From the NCBI RefSeq assembly GCF_004332295.1, contig NZ_RXLP01000014.1:1-64000 (forward strand): 64,000 nucleotides of DNA. Reading direction: 5' to 3'. Both the position numbers and the translations under genes were made by a program. Below, one piece after another: positions 1 through 10,731 of the stretch. The notes under the pieces were generated by a model. It saw only the letters and a list, made by a program, of their open reading frames with translations, ran no database searches and was not told where the DNA came from. Position 1 is the first letter of the stretch. Every line of letters begins with the position of its first letter. The DNA comes from Alloscardovia theropitheci. Lineage in GTDB: Bacteria; Actinomycetota; Actinomycetes; Actinomycetales; Bifidobacteriaceae.

Positions 1-128
1 TAATCACGCGTTACTCACCCGTTCGCCACTCTCACCAACAAAGCAAGCTTCATTGGATCCCGTTCGACTTGCATGTGTTAAGCACGCCGCCAGCGTTCGT
101 CCTGAGCCAGAATCAAACCCTCCACAAA
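1..128 (-). rRNA. rrs: 16S ribosomal RNA, 5' end (partial)
   Basis: Read on the minus strand, this stretch begins with the bifidobacterial 16S start GGAGGGTTTGATTCTGGCTC and continues through the conserved helix ending in GCTTAACACATGCAAGTCG and the GGTGAGTAACGCGTG motif. The gene runs off the left edge, so only about the first 128 nt are present. The variable segment fits a Bifidobacteriaceae member but is too short to name a genus. The exact 5' boundary is uncertain by a few bases. Confidence 0.95.
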
Positions 129-1588
<1,460 letters not shown>

Positions 1589-1701
1589 GTTTATAGACTC
1601 AGCATTGTCTATACATTTGGGATGATTCTAGCAGCATAGTCAATGCTCTAATACAGTTCCGTCTTACTGTAGACAGTTTTGAGTTACGAAATCTCACAAA
1701 T

Positions 1702-1742
1702 AAAGCGTTATCTGTGACAAGCAGATAACGCTTTTGCGTTTC
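1702..1742 (+). terminator. Rho-independent terminator of the SDR gene
   Basis: A perfect 13-bp stem (AAAGCGTTATCTG at 1702-1714 paired with 1722-1734) with a 7-nt loop runs into a T-rich tract. Confidence 0.85.
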
Positions 1743-1850
1743 TTTCTCACCTTAACAAACGCTTCCCTCATAAATAATATTGCTAGCTTTTGCACAAGCA
1801 AATTCTAAAAACATCACGAGTAAATTAACTCATTAATTAGTAAAATTTTA

Positions 1851-1889
1851 CGTATAAAAATGGTTCTCTTGCATATACAAGAGAACCAT
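1851..1889 (-). terminator. Terminator of the 1912-3393 surface protein gene
   Basis: A 12-bp perfect stem (ATGGTTCTCTTG, 1860-1871, with 1878-1889) and 6-nt loop are followed on the minus strand by TTTTTA. It faces the plus-strand terminator at 1702; the bases between the two hold no gene. Confidence 0.85.
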
Positions 1890-1911
1890 TATATGAAAAG
1901 AAATGCGTAAC

Positions 1912-3393
1912 CTATTTGCGCTGTCTACGCAGGAAAACTATTCCAGCTGCAGCGATAGCTACCGCTATAATAGCTAACATTTCTATCGCAACACCTGTGT
2001 GTGCAAGTTCGACCTTCTTTTTGTAGGACTCTGTCTTTGTCTGAGACCCCTGTACAGGCGTTGGGTTCTTTGGAACCACAGGTGTTGAAGGGTTTGGATT
2101 AGGTGTTGGCACGACTGGCTGTGGTGGTGTAACCGGCGTTGTCGATTGAGGTTCCCACTGCGCAACTAGCACTCGATGTGGCTCATCAAATGGAACTAGC
2201 ACATTCGGACTTCCAGCTGCATATAACGTACCCGAGCTACGGTCTTTCCACCCAAGGAATGTATATCCCTCACGAGAAATAGCTGGTCTAGCTGTCTCGT
2301 ATGCGTTATCTTCGTTCGGTACGATACGGTCATTTTCAAACTTTAAACCGAAAGTACCTAACTGCGGTGCAGGAGTGAAATTACCCCCGTTCGGATCATA
2401 TGTGACTGAGTGATCCTTATCCCAAACGGCATCTAGGGTATATGTACGATCTGGATTGCTCGCAGCAAATGCAAATGATGACAAAATCGTAGGATGCCCA
2501 GGATATTTTTGTGAATTTATTGGCGATGAAGGAGATTCAAAGATACGCTTGTTGAATTGATAGCTTCCCGGCTCGTACCAAAATGCAAAACTGTACCCAT
2601 CGCGCGTTGGAGCGGTTGGATAAAGTGGAACTGTTACAGAAGCGTAGTTTGTCGAAGCGGATTGGCGACGTGCCATGTCCTCAAATGGGTTACTACGAGT
2701 ATATTCATGTCCATTTAACGTTCCTGAATTGGTATTGTACTTAAGATAAGCACCATACTGACCTGCAGGAGTTGGTGTAGGAGTTGGCGTCGAATCCGCC
2801 GGAATAACTTTAATTCGATAGCCTATCCATCCTAAACGTTCCAGTTCATTACCATGTGCTTCAGTTCCAAGCGTCTCAAAATGATAATAGACATTGATAT
2901 AACCTTGAGTAGGTGCGACACCTGTGAATGAGTAGTTAATCGTCGTACCATTATTAGTGCCAGTTGCTAGGTTATAATCAATTACTTGCGAATCTCCATA
3001 CTGATTGACACGGAAGTTCTGACGATAATCGATATCAGTACTTGGATGCATTGAAGTGTCATACCATGACTCAAAGCTTGATGAAAAACGATGAATACCA
3101 TATTCGACATTTTGGCCATTAATGATTTCATCAGCTCTAAACTTATTAAAAACTCCTTCATCAGTTACGGTTTGCCCTACTTTGAGTACTATTTCGCCCA
3201 AATTAGTTTCTTGCCCGTTCGGCTGATGCTGGCTTCCAGTGGTTAAATCAAGTGTCTGATTGCTTGGAAAAACACTTTTAATAACACCAGTTTGCTCCTC
3301 AGCTCGAGCAGTAGGCGTTGCAACTAGCATCGCACATGACGTAATAATCGCTATACCCGAAATGAGGGAGATTATTAGTTTGCGAATCCTCAT
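1912..3393 (-). CDS. LAxTG-anchored surface protein with InlB-type repeats
   Basis: The 493-residue protein has a Sec signal peptide (basic MRIRK, hydrophobic core, cleavage near ARAEE at about residue 31). A non-repetitive N-terminal half is followed by a short TPTPTPT linker near residue 205. Two Listeria-Bacteroides/InlB B-repeat-like modules follow; the second has the diagnostic YDPNGG ... GYTFLGW ... LVAQWEPQ pattern. A Pro-rich wall-spanning segment leads to a sorting signal with LAHTG, a hydrophobic helix and the basic tail RRQRK. The ATG is preceded by GAAGAGGAATA. InlB repeats are common in adhesins, so a role in surface binding is inferred; the ligand is unknown. Its C-terminal InlB-plus-LAHTG layout resembles the protein at 50209-52194. 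Confidence 0.85.
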   Translation of the reverse strand: MRIRKLIISLISGIAIITSCAMLVATPTARAEEQTGVIKSVFPSNQTLDLTTGSQHQPNGQETNLGEIVLKVGQTVTDEGVFNKFRADEIINGQNVEYGIHRFSSSFESWYDTSMHPSTDIDYRQNFRVNQYGDSQVIDYNLATGTNNGTTINYSFTGVAPTQGYINVYYHFETLGTEAHGNELERLGWIGYRIKVIPADSTPTPTPTPAGQYGAYLKYNTNSGTLNGHEYTRSNPFEDMARRQSASTNYASVTVPLYPTAPTRDGYSFAFWYEPGSYQFNKRIFESPSSPINSQKYPGHPTILSSFAFAASNPDRTYTLDAVWDKDHSVTYDPNGGNFTPAPQLGTFGLKFENDRIVPNEDNAYETARPAISREGYTFLGWKDRSSGTLYAAGSPNVLVPFDEPHRVLVAQWEPQSTTPVTPPQPVVPTPNPNPSTPVVPKNPTPVQGSQTKTESYKKKVELAHTGVAIEMLAIIAVAIAAAGIVFLRRQRK

Positions 3394-3475
3394 TATTCCT
3401 CTTCTTCCTTCGCTATACCTCTTGGTACATCTTTATCTATTCTTTGTAACCTATTATATTCTCGGTTACTAGTTC

Positions 3476-3515
3476 CTCATAAAAAGTGCCAGATACTTAT
3501 TAGGTATCCAGCACT
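3476..3515 (-). terminator. Terminator of the frameshifted surface gene
   Basis: An imperfect hairpin (AGTGC..GATAC with GTATC..GCACT, 3485-3515, one internal loop) is followed on the minus strand by TTTTTATGAGG. Confidence 0.75.
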
Positions 3516-3554
3516 CAATATAACGATAGTTACTCGTTTAGCAAGTAACACATG

Positions 3555-4279
3555 TTACGCAATCTTCTTACGAACTACCAAAGCAGCACCAGCAATTGTT
3601 ACAAGTGCAGTAGCAATAGCAATACCTGCTACAGAAGTACCTGTCTTTGCAAGCGCCTTAGGCTCTTCAGGCTTTGGAGTTGCAGGAACTACTGGCTGTG
3701 GCTGAGGAGTTGGAGTAGGTGTTGGCGTTGGAGCAGCGACTCGCTGAACGCGAATTACTGTATTTGCTCCGATTGCATCGCGATTTGCTGGATTATTAGC
3801 ATCAACCATACCTGTTGCTTCATTGTATCCATACACTGTCTGTCCAGGAACAATTTCGTATCCTGTAGGAACTGCAGGCAAAGAAGTTGCAATTACACGA
3901 GAAATATTCGTAGTGTCATTGTCATAACGCTTTGTCGCAACGACATTGCCATCTTGATCTACAAGCTGGATAGAGCCCAAGTTGAGCAATGGAACTTCGC
4001 AGACCAAATCAACAGGTCCGTCAGTTGGATCTACATAGAATGCAGGAAGCTGCGTAAAGTGCGAATAATATCCTACAAATTGTGGACGGAAAGTTATAGG
4101 AGCTTCCGCGATTCCAGACCCAGTTATAGGACCTGTGTATGGCTGATTATTATCCTGACGAACACATGTAAAGTTTCATCCGCCATTGCATGCTGTGGCA
4201 TAGCTACGAACACTGCACCTGAAATAAACAACGCTGCAAGAGCTGCAAGCACAACCCTCAAAGAGTTTCTCTTCATCAT
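3555..4279 (-). pseudogene. Frameshifted LAxTG surface protein, paralogue of the adjacent gene
   Basis: Two minus-strand frames make one gene. The first runs from ATGATGAAG at 4279/4276 (preceded by AGAGAGGA) and encodes a signal peptide ending HAMADE. The second is open from 4175 down to the stop at 3555 and encodes a Cys/aromatic N-terminal region, a module shared with the 4482-5288 protein (DGNVVATKRYDND ... GYEIVPGQTVYGY), a TPTPTPTPQPQP linker, LAKTG, a hydrophobic helix and RKKIA. The frames meet around 4176-4186 at a short A run. One extra A there would give continuous MADENFTCVR and a protein of about 241 residues. The cause could be a natural inactivating or phase-variable slip, or a sequencing error. 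A weak in-frame TTG at 4007 is unlikely to be the true start. Confidence 0.8.
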
Positions 4280-4404
4280 TTTATCCTCTCTCTATCAATG
4301 AACAGGAATAAGCAAGCTTTCCCTGTTTGTTCCTAAGTATAGGCGCATATCTATACAACCCTACAAAAAACTATCTGTAGGATTTCATATATTTCACAAC
4401 AGCA

Positions 4405-4459
4405 TACATAAAAATACATAAAAGCATGCGATCCCTTTGAAGAGACACACATGCTTTTA
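4405..4459 (-). terminator. Probable terminator of the 4482-5288 gene
   Basis: A 10-bp stem (TAAAAGCATG 4419-4428 with 4450-4459) and a long 21-nt loop is followed on the minus strand by a TTTTTA tract. The long loop lowers certainty. Confidence 0.55.
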
Positions 4460-4481
4460 ATAATCATTCAACAAACAGTTG

Positions 4482-5288
4482 CTATGCCATTTTCTTTCGA
4501 GCAATCATGACAACACCCGCTAAGACAGCAATCACCGAGATCCCCATGATCTCAACTACAGAAGACCCTGTCTTTGCAAGTTCAGGTTTTTTAGGATCTT
4601 CTGGCTTCACTGGCTCAGGGTCAGATTGAGGCTCAGGCTGAGGCTCTGGCTGGGGCTGCGGAGTTGGAGTAGGAGTCGGCGTTGGCTGAGGTTGCGGCTG
4701 TGGTTGTGGCTCAGGCTGCGGATCTGTAGAAATTCTACGAACAGCAATATCTGTGTTCTGTCCTACCGCGCGTGCATTCGAAGGGTTATTAGGATCAACG
4801 GTTCCCGCTGAAGTATCATAGCCGTAAACAACCTGGTTAGGAACTATTTCATACCCTTGTGGCAATGATGGTAGCGCAGTTGTAGCAGCACGCGAAGGAT
4901 CCGAACTATCATTCTCATATTTCTTTTGTGCAACTACATTACCGTCTGTATCCACAAAGCGAATACGACCCAGTGACGAATATACTACATCACAAACAAT
5001 ATGATGATATGGATTGTCTGGATCAATATTTACTGCAGGCGCTGAAACATCGAGAGTGTAATTTCCATTTAATACAGGTGAAGGCGCTACTGGTAATGTG
5101 CTTCCAGTAGTAGGATTTACATACTCTTGACGAGGCTCAATGATTTGATCATTCTCGTCAGCAATCCAGCAACGTGCCGGTCCTGCGACCTCAGCTGCAA
5201 CAGCATTCTTAGACGTAAAGCATAACGACACAGTAGCAATCACGATAGCCGCAATTCCTGCAGTAAACTTTAAGGTCTTTGTCTGCAT
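4482..5288 (-). CDS. LAxTG-anchored surface protein with Pro/Gln/Glu-rich stalk
   Basis: This 268-residue secreted protein begins with a signal peptide ending near NAVAAE. A Cys-containing N-terminal region (ARCWIADEND ... HHIVCDVVY) is followed by a module of about 75 residues that matches the frameshifted neighbour (DGNVVAQKKYENDSSD ... GYEIVPNQVVYGY ... DPNNPSN). Next come a strongly repetitive PQPEPQPQ/TPTPTPTP stalk and an LAKTG sorting signal with a hydrophobic helix and ARKKMA. The start has a clear GGGGAGG eight bases upstream. The pair probably arose by tandem duplication. I do not recognise the globular module; two conserved-looking Cys residues could form a disulfide. A function in surface display is inferred from architecture only. 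Confidence 0.8.
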   Translation of the reverse strand: MQTKTLKFTAGIAAIVIATVSLCFTSKNAVAAEVAGPARCWIADENDQIIEPRQEYVNPTTGSTLPVAPSPVLNGNYTLDVSAPAVNIDPDNPYHHIVCDVVYSSLGRIRFVDTDGNVVAQKKYENDSSDPSRAATTALPSLPQGYEIVPNQVVYGYDTSAGTVDPNNPSNARAVGQNTDIAVRRISTDPQPEPQPQPQPQPTPTPTPTPQPQPEPQPEPQSDPEPVKPEDPKKPELAKTGSSVVEIMGISVIAVLAGVVMIARKKMA

Positions 5289-5621
5289 GACAAAACCTCC
5301 CCATTCTTCTTCTTGTTACTTAGTAATTCTTGTGTAATTCGTATTAGTTCGTATGTGTTTGTACTTCTATGATTTTTTAATATCTACAGAAAATTAGAAA
5401 AAATAAGTATTACTTTATGTATTTTACACAACTACTTGTTTTAAACTTCAATTTTATGCCATGTTTTTTGATAATGTTATACAAATCACAATAAATGTGA
5501 AGACCCAGCTTTATGACGCAAATACCATGAAAAATGCAGTTACTGTAATTCTTACGCCTCCCGCTTATCTTTATCACATTAGATATTATGAGAACCGCGC
5601 CTGTGCAAATTCATATCGCTA
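5289..5621. other. AT-rich intergenic region
   Basis: About 330 very AT-rich bases separate the surface gene start (ribosome binding site near 5296-5302) from the tRNA terminator. It presumably carries the promoter of the surface gene on the minus strand. I see no open frame with a ribosome binding site, no strong hairpin and no clear consensus promoter. Confidence 0.5.
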
Positions 5622-5656
5622 ATGCAAAAAGGTCTTCCACAGAAGTGGAAGACCTT
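5622..5656 (-). terminator. Terminator downstream of tRNA-Lys(CTT)
   Basis: A perfect 12-bp stem, AAGGTCTTCCAC (5629-5640) with 5645-5656, an AGAA tetraloop and a following TTTTG on the minus strand. Confidence 0.9.
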
Positions 5657-5661
5657 AGCTG

Positions 5662-5735
5662 TGCCCCCTCAGGGACTCGAACCCTGGACACGCGGATTAA
5701 GAGTCCGCTGCTCTAACCAACTGAGCTAAAGGGGC
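5662..5735 (-). tRNA. tRNA-Lys (anticodon CTT)
   Basis: On the minus strand the 74-nt sequence folds as a full cloverleaf: acceptor GCCCCTT/AGGGGGC, D arm GCTC/GAGC, anticodon stem GCGGA/TCCGC with loop CTCTTAA, T stem CAGGG/CCCTG with loop TTCGAGT, discriminator A. The 3' CCA is not encoded. It reads AAG codons. Confidence 0.97.
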
Positions 5736-5893
5736 ATTGCGTAACCGCAACGTGTTATAACTATACTCAACAATTTCATGAGCGCAAATTCGACACGCCG
5801 ATTTCTATAAAAATCAATCAGAGGATTGAATCTACGCTCAGTAACTACTCAGCACAATTATGGCTTATTCTGTAATTATTGGACAGTAATTGC

Positions 5894-7414
5894 CTACACG
5901 ATCTTTGGCATTGGGGTCGTCAAAGACGTCGTCACATTAACATGAACAAGTCCCGCCCCCGCATGTACTTCGACTTTCTTCAACGTGACTGTACGCTCAG
6001 ATTCAGGTGCTGCATCATTATCAGTCATCGTTGCTGGAGATTTCACTGGTAGCACAGCCAGGGAATCAAAATCGATTCCGACCTGTTCAGCACGTTGCTT
6101 TTCTTCAGACAAAATTTGAGCAAATCCATCTTTCTCAATAACTCGATCAGACGGAACACCATATGCCTTCTCGCAAATCCATGTCACTGTATCCATAAAG
6201 TCACGAGATAAATTACTGTCTGGACGAATCGAACCATCAGCATTATTTACTACATCGATGAACTCATCAAGTTGGGCAACAAGACCTTCTCCACCATCAC
6301 GCCATAAATTACCAGCTATTGGATTCCTAAATCCAAGTTCAGCAGCAGTTTGACGCAACTGTGGCACCTCGCCATCTTCCCCCTCCCACAAATTAATCAT
6401 TGGGAAGGAAGCAATACCTAGCTCTTCAAGACGATTAACAGCAAATGGATAACGCCATTGAAGCTGCGGATCGTCTCGCCATGTAGTTGCACGCGTAACC
6501 ACAACAGCAGCAGCAGGCCACTGAGCACCGAATTCTCGTGAAGCTATATCAAGCCACTTTTGTCCACCTGCATCAGCTCCATATCCTGCTTCCACTACGA
6601 CGACATCATGGAGAGCACATGCCATATCGACAGCAGTAAGACCAGGAATCCCGAGCGATACGTTGCCAAATGGTCCGCAATGAATATATACAGGAGAGCC
6701 TTCACCGCTCTCCATATAAGCAGGCTGCACAGCATTTCCGATAACGCGAATAATGCGTTCCACATCCACGAAATCTTTTACTTGAACGGGAGCCCCTGTT
6801 TCAGGAGCAGTTCCGGCGATCATATTGCCCACACGTTCAGCAATTTCTTCTACCGACCGAGATAGCGTAACGATTTGCATCATTTCGCTTGCTGGAGTCA
6901 ATACAAAACGCTCTGCAAGCTTTCCACCATCAACTCTCACTGAGCGCAATGAACGACTTGGAGTTTCAGAAACCCTTGGTATGAGGATATCTGAAAGGAT
7001 TCCATCATCGACAGCCTTCTCGCAGAAAGCTACGAGAAGATTCTGCGCATCGGCGATACGAGCCATCTCGCCTGTTAGACCCCAATCAGCAATTTCAGGA
7101 TGAGAAAGCGTCGACTTTCCACCGCCTGAAGCGCCACCTTTCGAACCAGCAGCCGTAATTCCCATACTTGGCTGACGAAGTACTGCTGCAGCATCAACAC
7201 CACGACGCCTCAGAGCATCAATAAGAGCAATTGTTGTAGTTGTTTTACCCTCACCGCGTGATGCTTTAAGCGGTGTCGAAGCAGTAACGAGCACGACTTT
7301 CCCCTGCTTAAATTGTTCAGGGGATTGCTTCACCCTGCTAAGGAAACCGATGGCATCAATCTTGTCGATTTCACCGAACGTGTAGGTAAAATCCTTGAGT
7401 TCTGAAGTTATCAT
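5894..7414 (-). CDS. fhs: Formate-tetrahydrofolate ligase
   Basis: This 506-residue cytoplasmic enzyme joins formate to tetrahydrofolate with ATP, feeding one-carbon units to purine and formyl-Met synthesis. The P-loop-like GEGKTTTT is at residues 54-61, followed by the conserved LRQPSMGITAAGSKGGASGGG segment and later EAGYGADAGGQKW, the counterpart of the family's EAGFGAD motif. It is shorter than the usual 550-560 residues, and the segment before the P-loop (TPLKASRGEGK) is longer than in clostridial enzymes. Both look like lineage traits rather than damage, because the frame and motifs are intact. The ATG follows GGAGAAGAGTA. It lies 65 bases below the dipeptidase gene on the same strand, so co-transcription is possible. 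Confidence 0.92.
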   Translation of the reverse strand: MITSELKDFTYTFGEIDKIDAIGFLSRVKQSPEQFKQGKVVLVTASTPLKASRGEGKTTTTIALIDALRRRGVDAAAVLRQPSMGITAAGSKGGASGGGKSTLSHPEIADWGLTGEMARIADAQNLLVAFCEKAVDDGILSDILIPRVSETPSRSLRSVRVDGGKLAERFVLTPASEMMQIVTLSRSVEEIAERVGNMIAGTAPETGAPVQVKDFVDVERIIRVIGNAVQPAYMESGEGSPVYIHCGPFGNVSLGIPGLTAVDMACALHDVVVVEAGYGADAGGQKWLDIASREFGAQWPAAAVVVTRATTWRDDPQLQWRYPFAVNRLEELGIASFPMINLWEGEDGEVPQLRQTAAELGFRNPIAGNLWRDGGEGLVAQLDEFIDVVNNADGSIRPDSNLSRDFMDTVTWICEKAYGVPSDRVIEKDGFAQILSEEKQRAEQVGIDFDSLAVLPVKSPATMTDNDAAPESERTVTLKKVEVHAGAGLVHVNVTTSLTTPMPKIV

Positions 7415-7479
7415 TACTCTTCTCCAATCCTAAACAGGGCGACAGCTTCTAGCAGCGCTTTGGTTAAAGTATTGCTAAT

Positions 7480-9006
7480 TTAATTATCCGACATTGAGAA
7501 GGCATTTTTCATGCTCATGCTTGTGGTGTACAACACTTTTGACAATACGTCATTAGTTTCACGCTGGACCATATCGCACACTGCTTGATTTGCCGTTTCC
7601 AAAATCGTCCGAACGCGCTTATCTTCAGTTGTGTTAACCGATTCCTCGCCTTCAGCCTTCGCAAATGCTGCAATTTTCTTATCAGTATCAATAACTGTTG
7701 CTACTCCAGCAGCTCCAGTTTTTTGAGCATAACGTTCAATGTGTGCTTGATTGTCATGGAAACGCGCATCGGCAAGAGCACCAATAACCCGATTTGCCCA
7801 GTAGAAGTTATGTGCTGTATCCACAACTTCTGTCGTTCCGGTCAAATATGCAGGAATAGTGTCAACATTGGTGAAAATAGGAACAAATGTATTAAATGGA
7901 TTTGATCCGAAGGCTGTCCATTGAATCGCCTTAGAAGCTTCAGGAACATATGGTCGAATCTGAATCGCGCACAAATCGCAGTTCCTGTTGATTCCCACAG
8001 TACGGAACTGACCTCGAGTTGCTTCTGTTCCATTCTTGCTATATGGATCATACACAGTTCCTTGGTAATGGTTGCTCAACGCATATTTAACATCCTCGAT
8101 AGTAATCTTGCGCTCTGGTTGACGAGCCCATGGAATGTCATCGCTCATTGGGGTATGTAGTGCCTGGGCAGAGTCCCAATCTTCATCATAAGGATTAAAG
8201 AAACGCTGAATCCACCATGCGCGCGGTGTATTGTACACATGATCAGCATCGGAGTGTGAACCGAAAGCTGTACGAGGGTTGAACGCAGATACTTGCTCGA
8301 CTGCAAGATCGAGATAATTGTCCTCGATAAATTCACGAAGATCAGCAGAGCACATATGCTCTTCTTGATCACCAAACGCATCTTCAAGATCGAATTCATC
8401 AATTCCAAGCTGATTTGGCATGACCACATATGAATCATCTGGTACCCGCTTGGCGATCCAATGATGCCCACCAATAGTTTCTAACCACCAGATTTCATTC
8501 TCATCACTGAAAGCAATACCGTTCATCTCGTATGTGCCGTATTTTTCAAGCAGCGATCCTAAGCGCTCAACACCCTCACGTGCCGAAGAAATATAAGGCA
8601 AAACAATCGTAAGCATATCTTCTTCGCCTATGCCCCCTGGAATTTCAGAATTGCCATCTTTCGCAGGGATGAGCTCAACCAAAGGATCAGCGCCCAATAC
8701 GCGCTCGTTGGAAGTAAGAGTTTCCGTAGCGCTCATAGCTACATTCAAGTCATTGACCCCGTGCTCTGCCCATAAGCCATTCTTGAGCAATGCATCAGGA
8801 ACGCTGGTATAGCGCATCGGATTATCAGGAAGCTCAATTTCCACATGGCTAATAACGCTTTTATAGTGACGTGGCTGGTCTTGAGTATGAACTACTTTGA
8901 ACTCTTTTTCAGTAAATTCGCCATTTGATGAATCCTCATTACGAGCAATAATAGTTGATCCATCGTAGCTTGCATCTTTACCTACCAAAATAGTTGTGCA
9001 TGGCAT
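7480..9006 (-). CDS. pepD: C69-family dipeptidase (PepD type)
   Basis: The 508-residue protein starts MPCTTILVGKDASYDGSTIIARNED, the signature N-terminus of peptidase family C69, in which the cysteine (Cys3 here) becomes the N-terminal nucleophile of an Ntn-hydrolase. Later family segments include WWLETIGGHHWIAKRVPD and the central GTVYDPYSKNG/RTVGINRNCD stretch. It should hydrolyse dipeptides taken up or released inside the cell. AAGGAG stands eight bases before the ATG. Length agrees with bifidobacterial and lactobacilli homologues. Confidence 0.92.
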   Translation of the reverse strand: MPCTTILVGKDASYDGSTIIARNEDSSNGEFTEKEFKVVHTQDQPRHYKSVISHVEIELPDNPMRYTSVPDALLKNGLWAEHGVNDLNVAMSATETLTSNERVLGADPLVELIPAKDGNSEIPGGIGEEDMLTIVLPYISSAREGVERLGSLLEKYGTYEMNGIAFSDENEIWWLETIGGHHWIAKRVPDDSYVVMPNQLGIDEFDLEDAFGDQEEHMCSADLREFIEDNYLDLAVEQVSAFNPRTAFGSHSDADHVYNTPRAWWIQRFFNPYDEDWDSAQALHTPMSDDIPWARQPERKITIEDVKYALSNHYQGTVYDPYSKNGTEATRGQFRTVGINRNCDLCAIQIRPYVPEASKAIQWTAFGSNPFNTFVPIFTNVDTIPAYLTGTTEVVDTAHNFYWANRVIGALADARFHDNQAHIERYAQKTGAAGVATVIDTDKKIAAFAKAEGEESVNTTEDKRVRTILETANQAVCDMVQRETNDVLSKVLYTTSMSMKNAFSMSDN

Positions 9007-9060
9007 AATAGATACTCCTTGTAAAACGGGTGTATTGAATTTTCGATTTATTTCTAACGT

Positions 9061-10056
9061 CTATTCGTTAATCTGTTTTTGCGCATTATTACGAGTATTG
9101 TATCGAGAACGTACACGCATAGCAGTATTCCACAATCCTGTAAGTGGATTAAGCGCATAATCATACGATCCGATCCATTGAGTCTGCCCGCCAGTAAAGA
9201 GCAATTTAAAATCACTAATACCATCATTAAGCAGACCATTTAAGTCGTAGATATGAGTTCCCTTGTCCATCGCAGCCTTGATCGCTGTCCACTTCAGTAG
9301 GAAGTTCGCTCTCATACGCTTTCCTTCATCATTAACCGCTCCCCATAATTCAAAGGCAGTATCAACGGTAGTCACATTCCACAAGAAAGCTACGATACGA
9401 TCTTCAACTTCGGCTACAAACAGCTGACTTACGCCTTGGAGGGTATCAAAGGCTTCGCTATAAAATTCATCATCGTGAATCGCAAAACCATCGGCACGTG
9501 CTGTGTCATGATAAATAGCCAAGATTTCAGGTAAATCTTCTTTACGTGCTGGACGGCATGTAACTCCATCTCGACCAGCTTTACGAATATATTGCCGCGC
9601 CTTCTTCGAATGAATACTACGCATTACTTCATCTTCCGACATATCAAGATTCATAATGCCTGTAGTAGAAAGAAGCACGTGTGGAGAAGGCTTCCATGAA
9701 CGGGACAAATGAGCACTTTCTACAGCAGGGTCAATTTTTACCGCTACTGCTTTTGTATTTTGCGCACACCACGCGGCAACAGCATCAGCAACTGCTGGCA
9801 GATACGAATTATCACTGACAATTGGCCCACGTGGCACATAGCACAGTTCTCGGAAAGGGAATGGCAAAGTACGCACTAAGATCTGAGCCGCTCCTACAAG
9901 TTTATCGCCTTCTCTCACTTCGATGTGATGAGCAGTCCATGGTCCTGTTTTACTTTTGAGTTCACCCCATTGCCACGATTGCATTGGATGGCCTTCCAAG
10001 ACGGACATAATCTCATCCCATTGCTGAGCCGTTTCGACGATATTAGTGCTAAGCAT
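9061..10056 (-). CDS. FemAB-family peptidoglycan bridge aminoacyltransferase
   Basis: This 331-residue protein matches the FemX/FemAB family, which uses aminoacyl-tRNA to extend the interpeptide bridge on lipid II. Visible family segments are MQSWQWGELKSKTG near the N-terminus, LCYVPRGPIVSD around residue 75, the basic KKARQYIRKAGRDGV near 160 and HIYDLNGLL near 280. It lacks the long coiled-coil insertion of staphylococcal FemA, as FemX-type proteins often do. It is cytoplasmic or membrane-peripheral. It is followed after 54 bases by the dipeptidase on the same strand; whether they are co-transcribed is not clear. The amino acid transferred cannot be read from the sequence. Confidence 0.88.
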   Translation of the reverse strand: MLSTNIVETAQQWDEIMSVLEGHPMQSWQWGELKSKTGPWTAHHIEVREGDKLVGAAQILVRTLPFPFRELCYVPRGPIVSDNSYLPAVADAVAAWCAQNTKAVAVKIDPAVESAHLSRSWKPSPHVLLSTTGIMNLDMSEDEVMRSIHSKKARQYIRKAGRDGVTCRPARKEDLPEILAIYHDTARADGFAIHDDEFYSEAFDTLQGVSQLFVAEVEDRIVAFLWNVTTVDTAFELWGAVNDEGKRMRANFLLKWTAIKAAMDKGTHIYDLNGLLNDGISDFKLLFTGGQTQWIGSYDYALNPLTGLWNTAMRVRSRYNTRNNAQKQINE

Positions 10057-10128
10057 AATCCTCCGATGTTAGCTATTTTCTGTTTACTGTATCTACTATC
10101 TAGTTATCTCAAGTATGTTAGCGGCACA

Positions 10129-10680
10129 TTACGCGCGTGAGCTTAAATAAATCTCGCCATAATCAATCACAACATCTGTACGAAATACTGCATTGCGCAA
10201 CTGATTCAGGTAGAATCCCTCTTCAAAACCCTCAAGAGGCTCAGCTGTACCATAAACGCATAATTTATAATCGTGTGTCTTATCTGGAGGTTGTGGACCA
10301 TTGTAACGTCTCGTCACTAGAGGATTCGTTTGTCCGGCAATCTTGCCAAGAGACGAGTTTGCTCCCTGAACAGCTTCAGGAATAAGAGACGGAAGATTCT
10401 TCGAAAAATCTGCTGGTATCTGCAGTGCGTGAGAATCATTAAAATCAAACATTAAAGCTTCCACAGGCACATTTGCAACCGCCCAATGGATCCACTGATG
10501 ACCACATACAGGAATCGCATCATCATCAACGAATTCCCAATGCAGATAGCGTACAGAAGGATTCATTCGATCGATATAAAACGGGAAAGACGTCGTCGGA
10601 TAGCCATCGGTTTTATGCTCGGCAGGCGCAAACTTACCGTATTCATCAGGAATTTGAGTAAAGTCAGCAGAAATTTTCAT
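10129..10680 (-). CDS. YbhB/YbcL (PEBP-like) family protein
   Basis: The 183-residue protein belongs to the phosphatidylethanolamine-binding/Raf-kinase-inhibitor-like family. The ligand-pocket signatures are visible: SVRYLHWEFVDDDAIP, WIHWAVANVP and YNGPQPPDKTHDY (family form GPxPPxxxHxY). There is no signal peptide, so it is probably cytoplasmic. Bacterial members lack a settled function. Length is normal. Confidence 0.88.
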   Translation of the reverse strand: MKISADFTQIPDEYGKFAPAEHKTDGYPTTSFPFYIDRMNPSVRYLHWEFVDDDAIPVCGHQWIHWAVANVPVEALMFDFNDSHALQIPADFSKNLPSLIPEAVQGANSSLGKIAGQTNPLVTRRYNGPQPPDKTHDYKLCVYGTAEPLEGFEEGFYLNQLRNAVFRTDVVIDYGEIYLSSRA

Positions 10681-10731
10681 ATATCCAGTATGTCATAACG
10701 CGCGGAGCTTGAGGTAGCAAATTTTTTAATC

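Noticed and set aside
3552-4301. 249-codon plus-strand frame opposite the frameshifted surface gene
   Set aside because: Cys/Ser/Arg-rich shadow translation of the opposite strand; no ribosome binding site, and it merely covers the real minus-strand gene.
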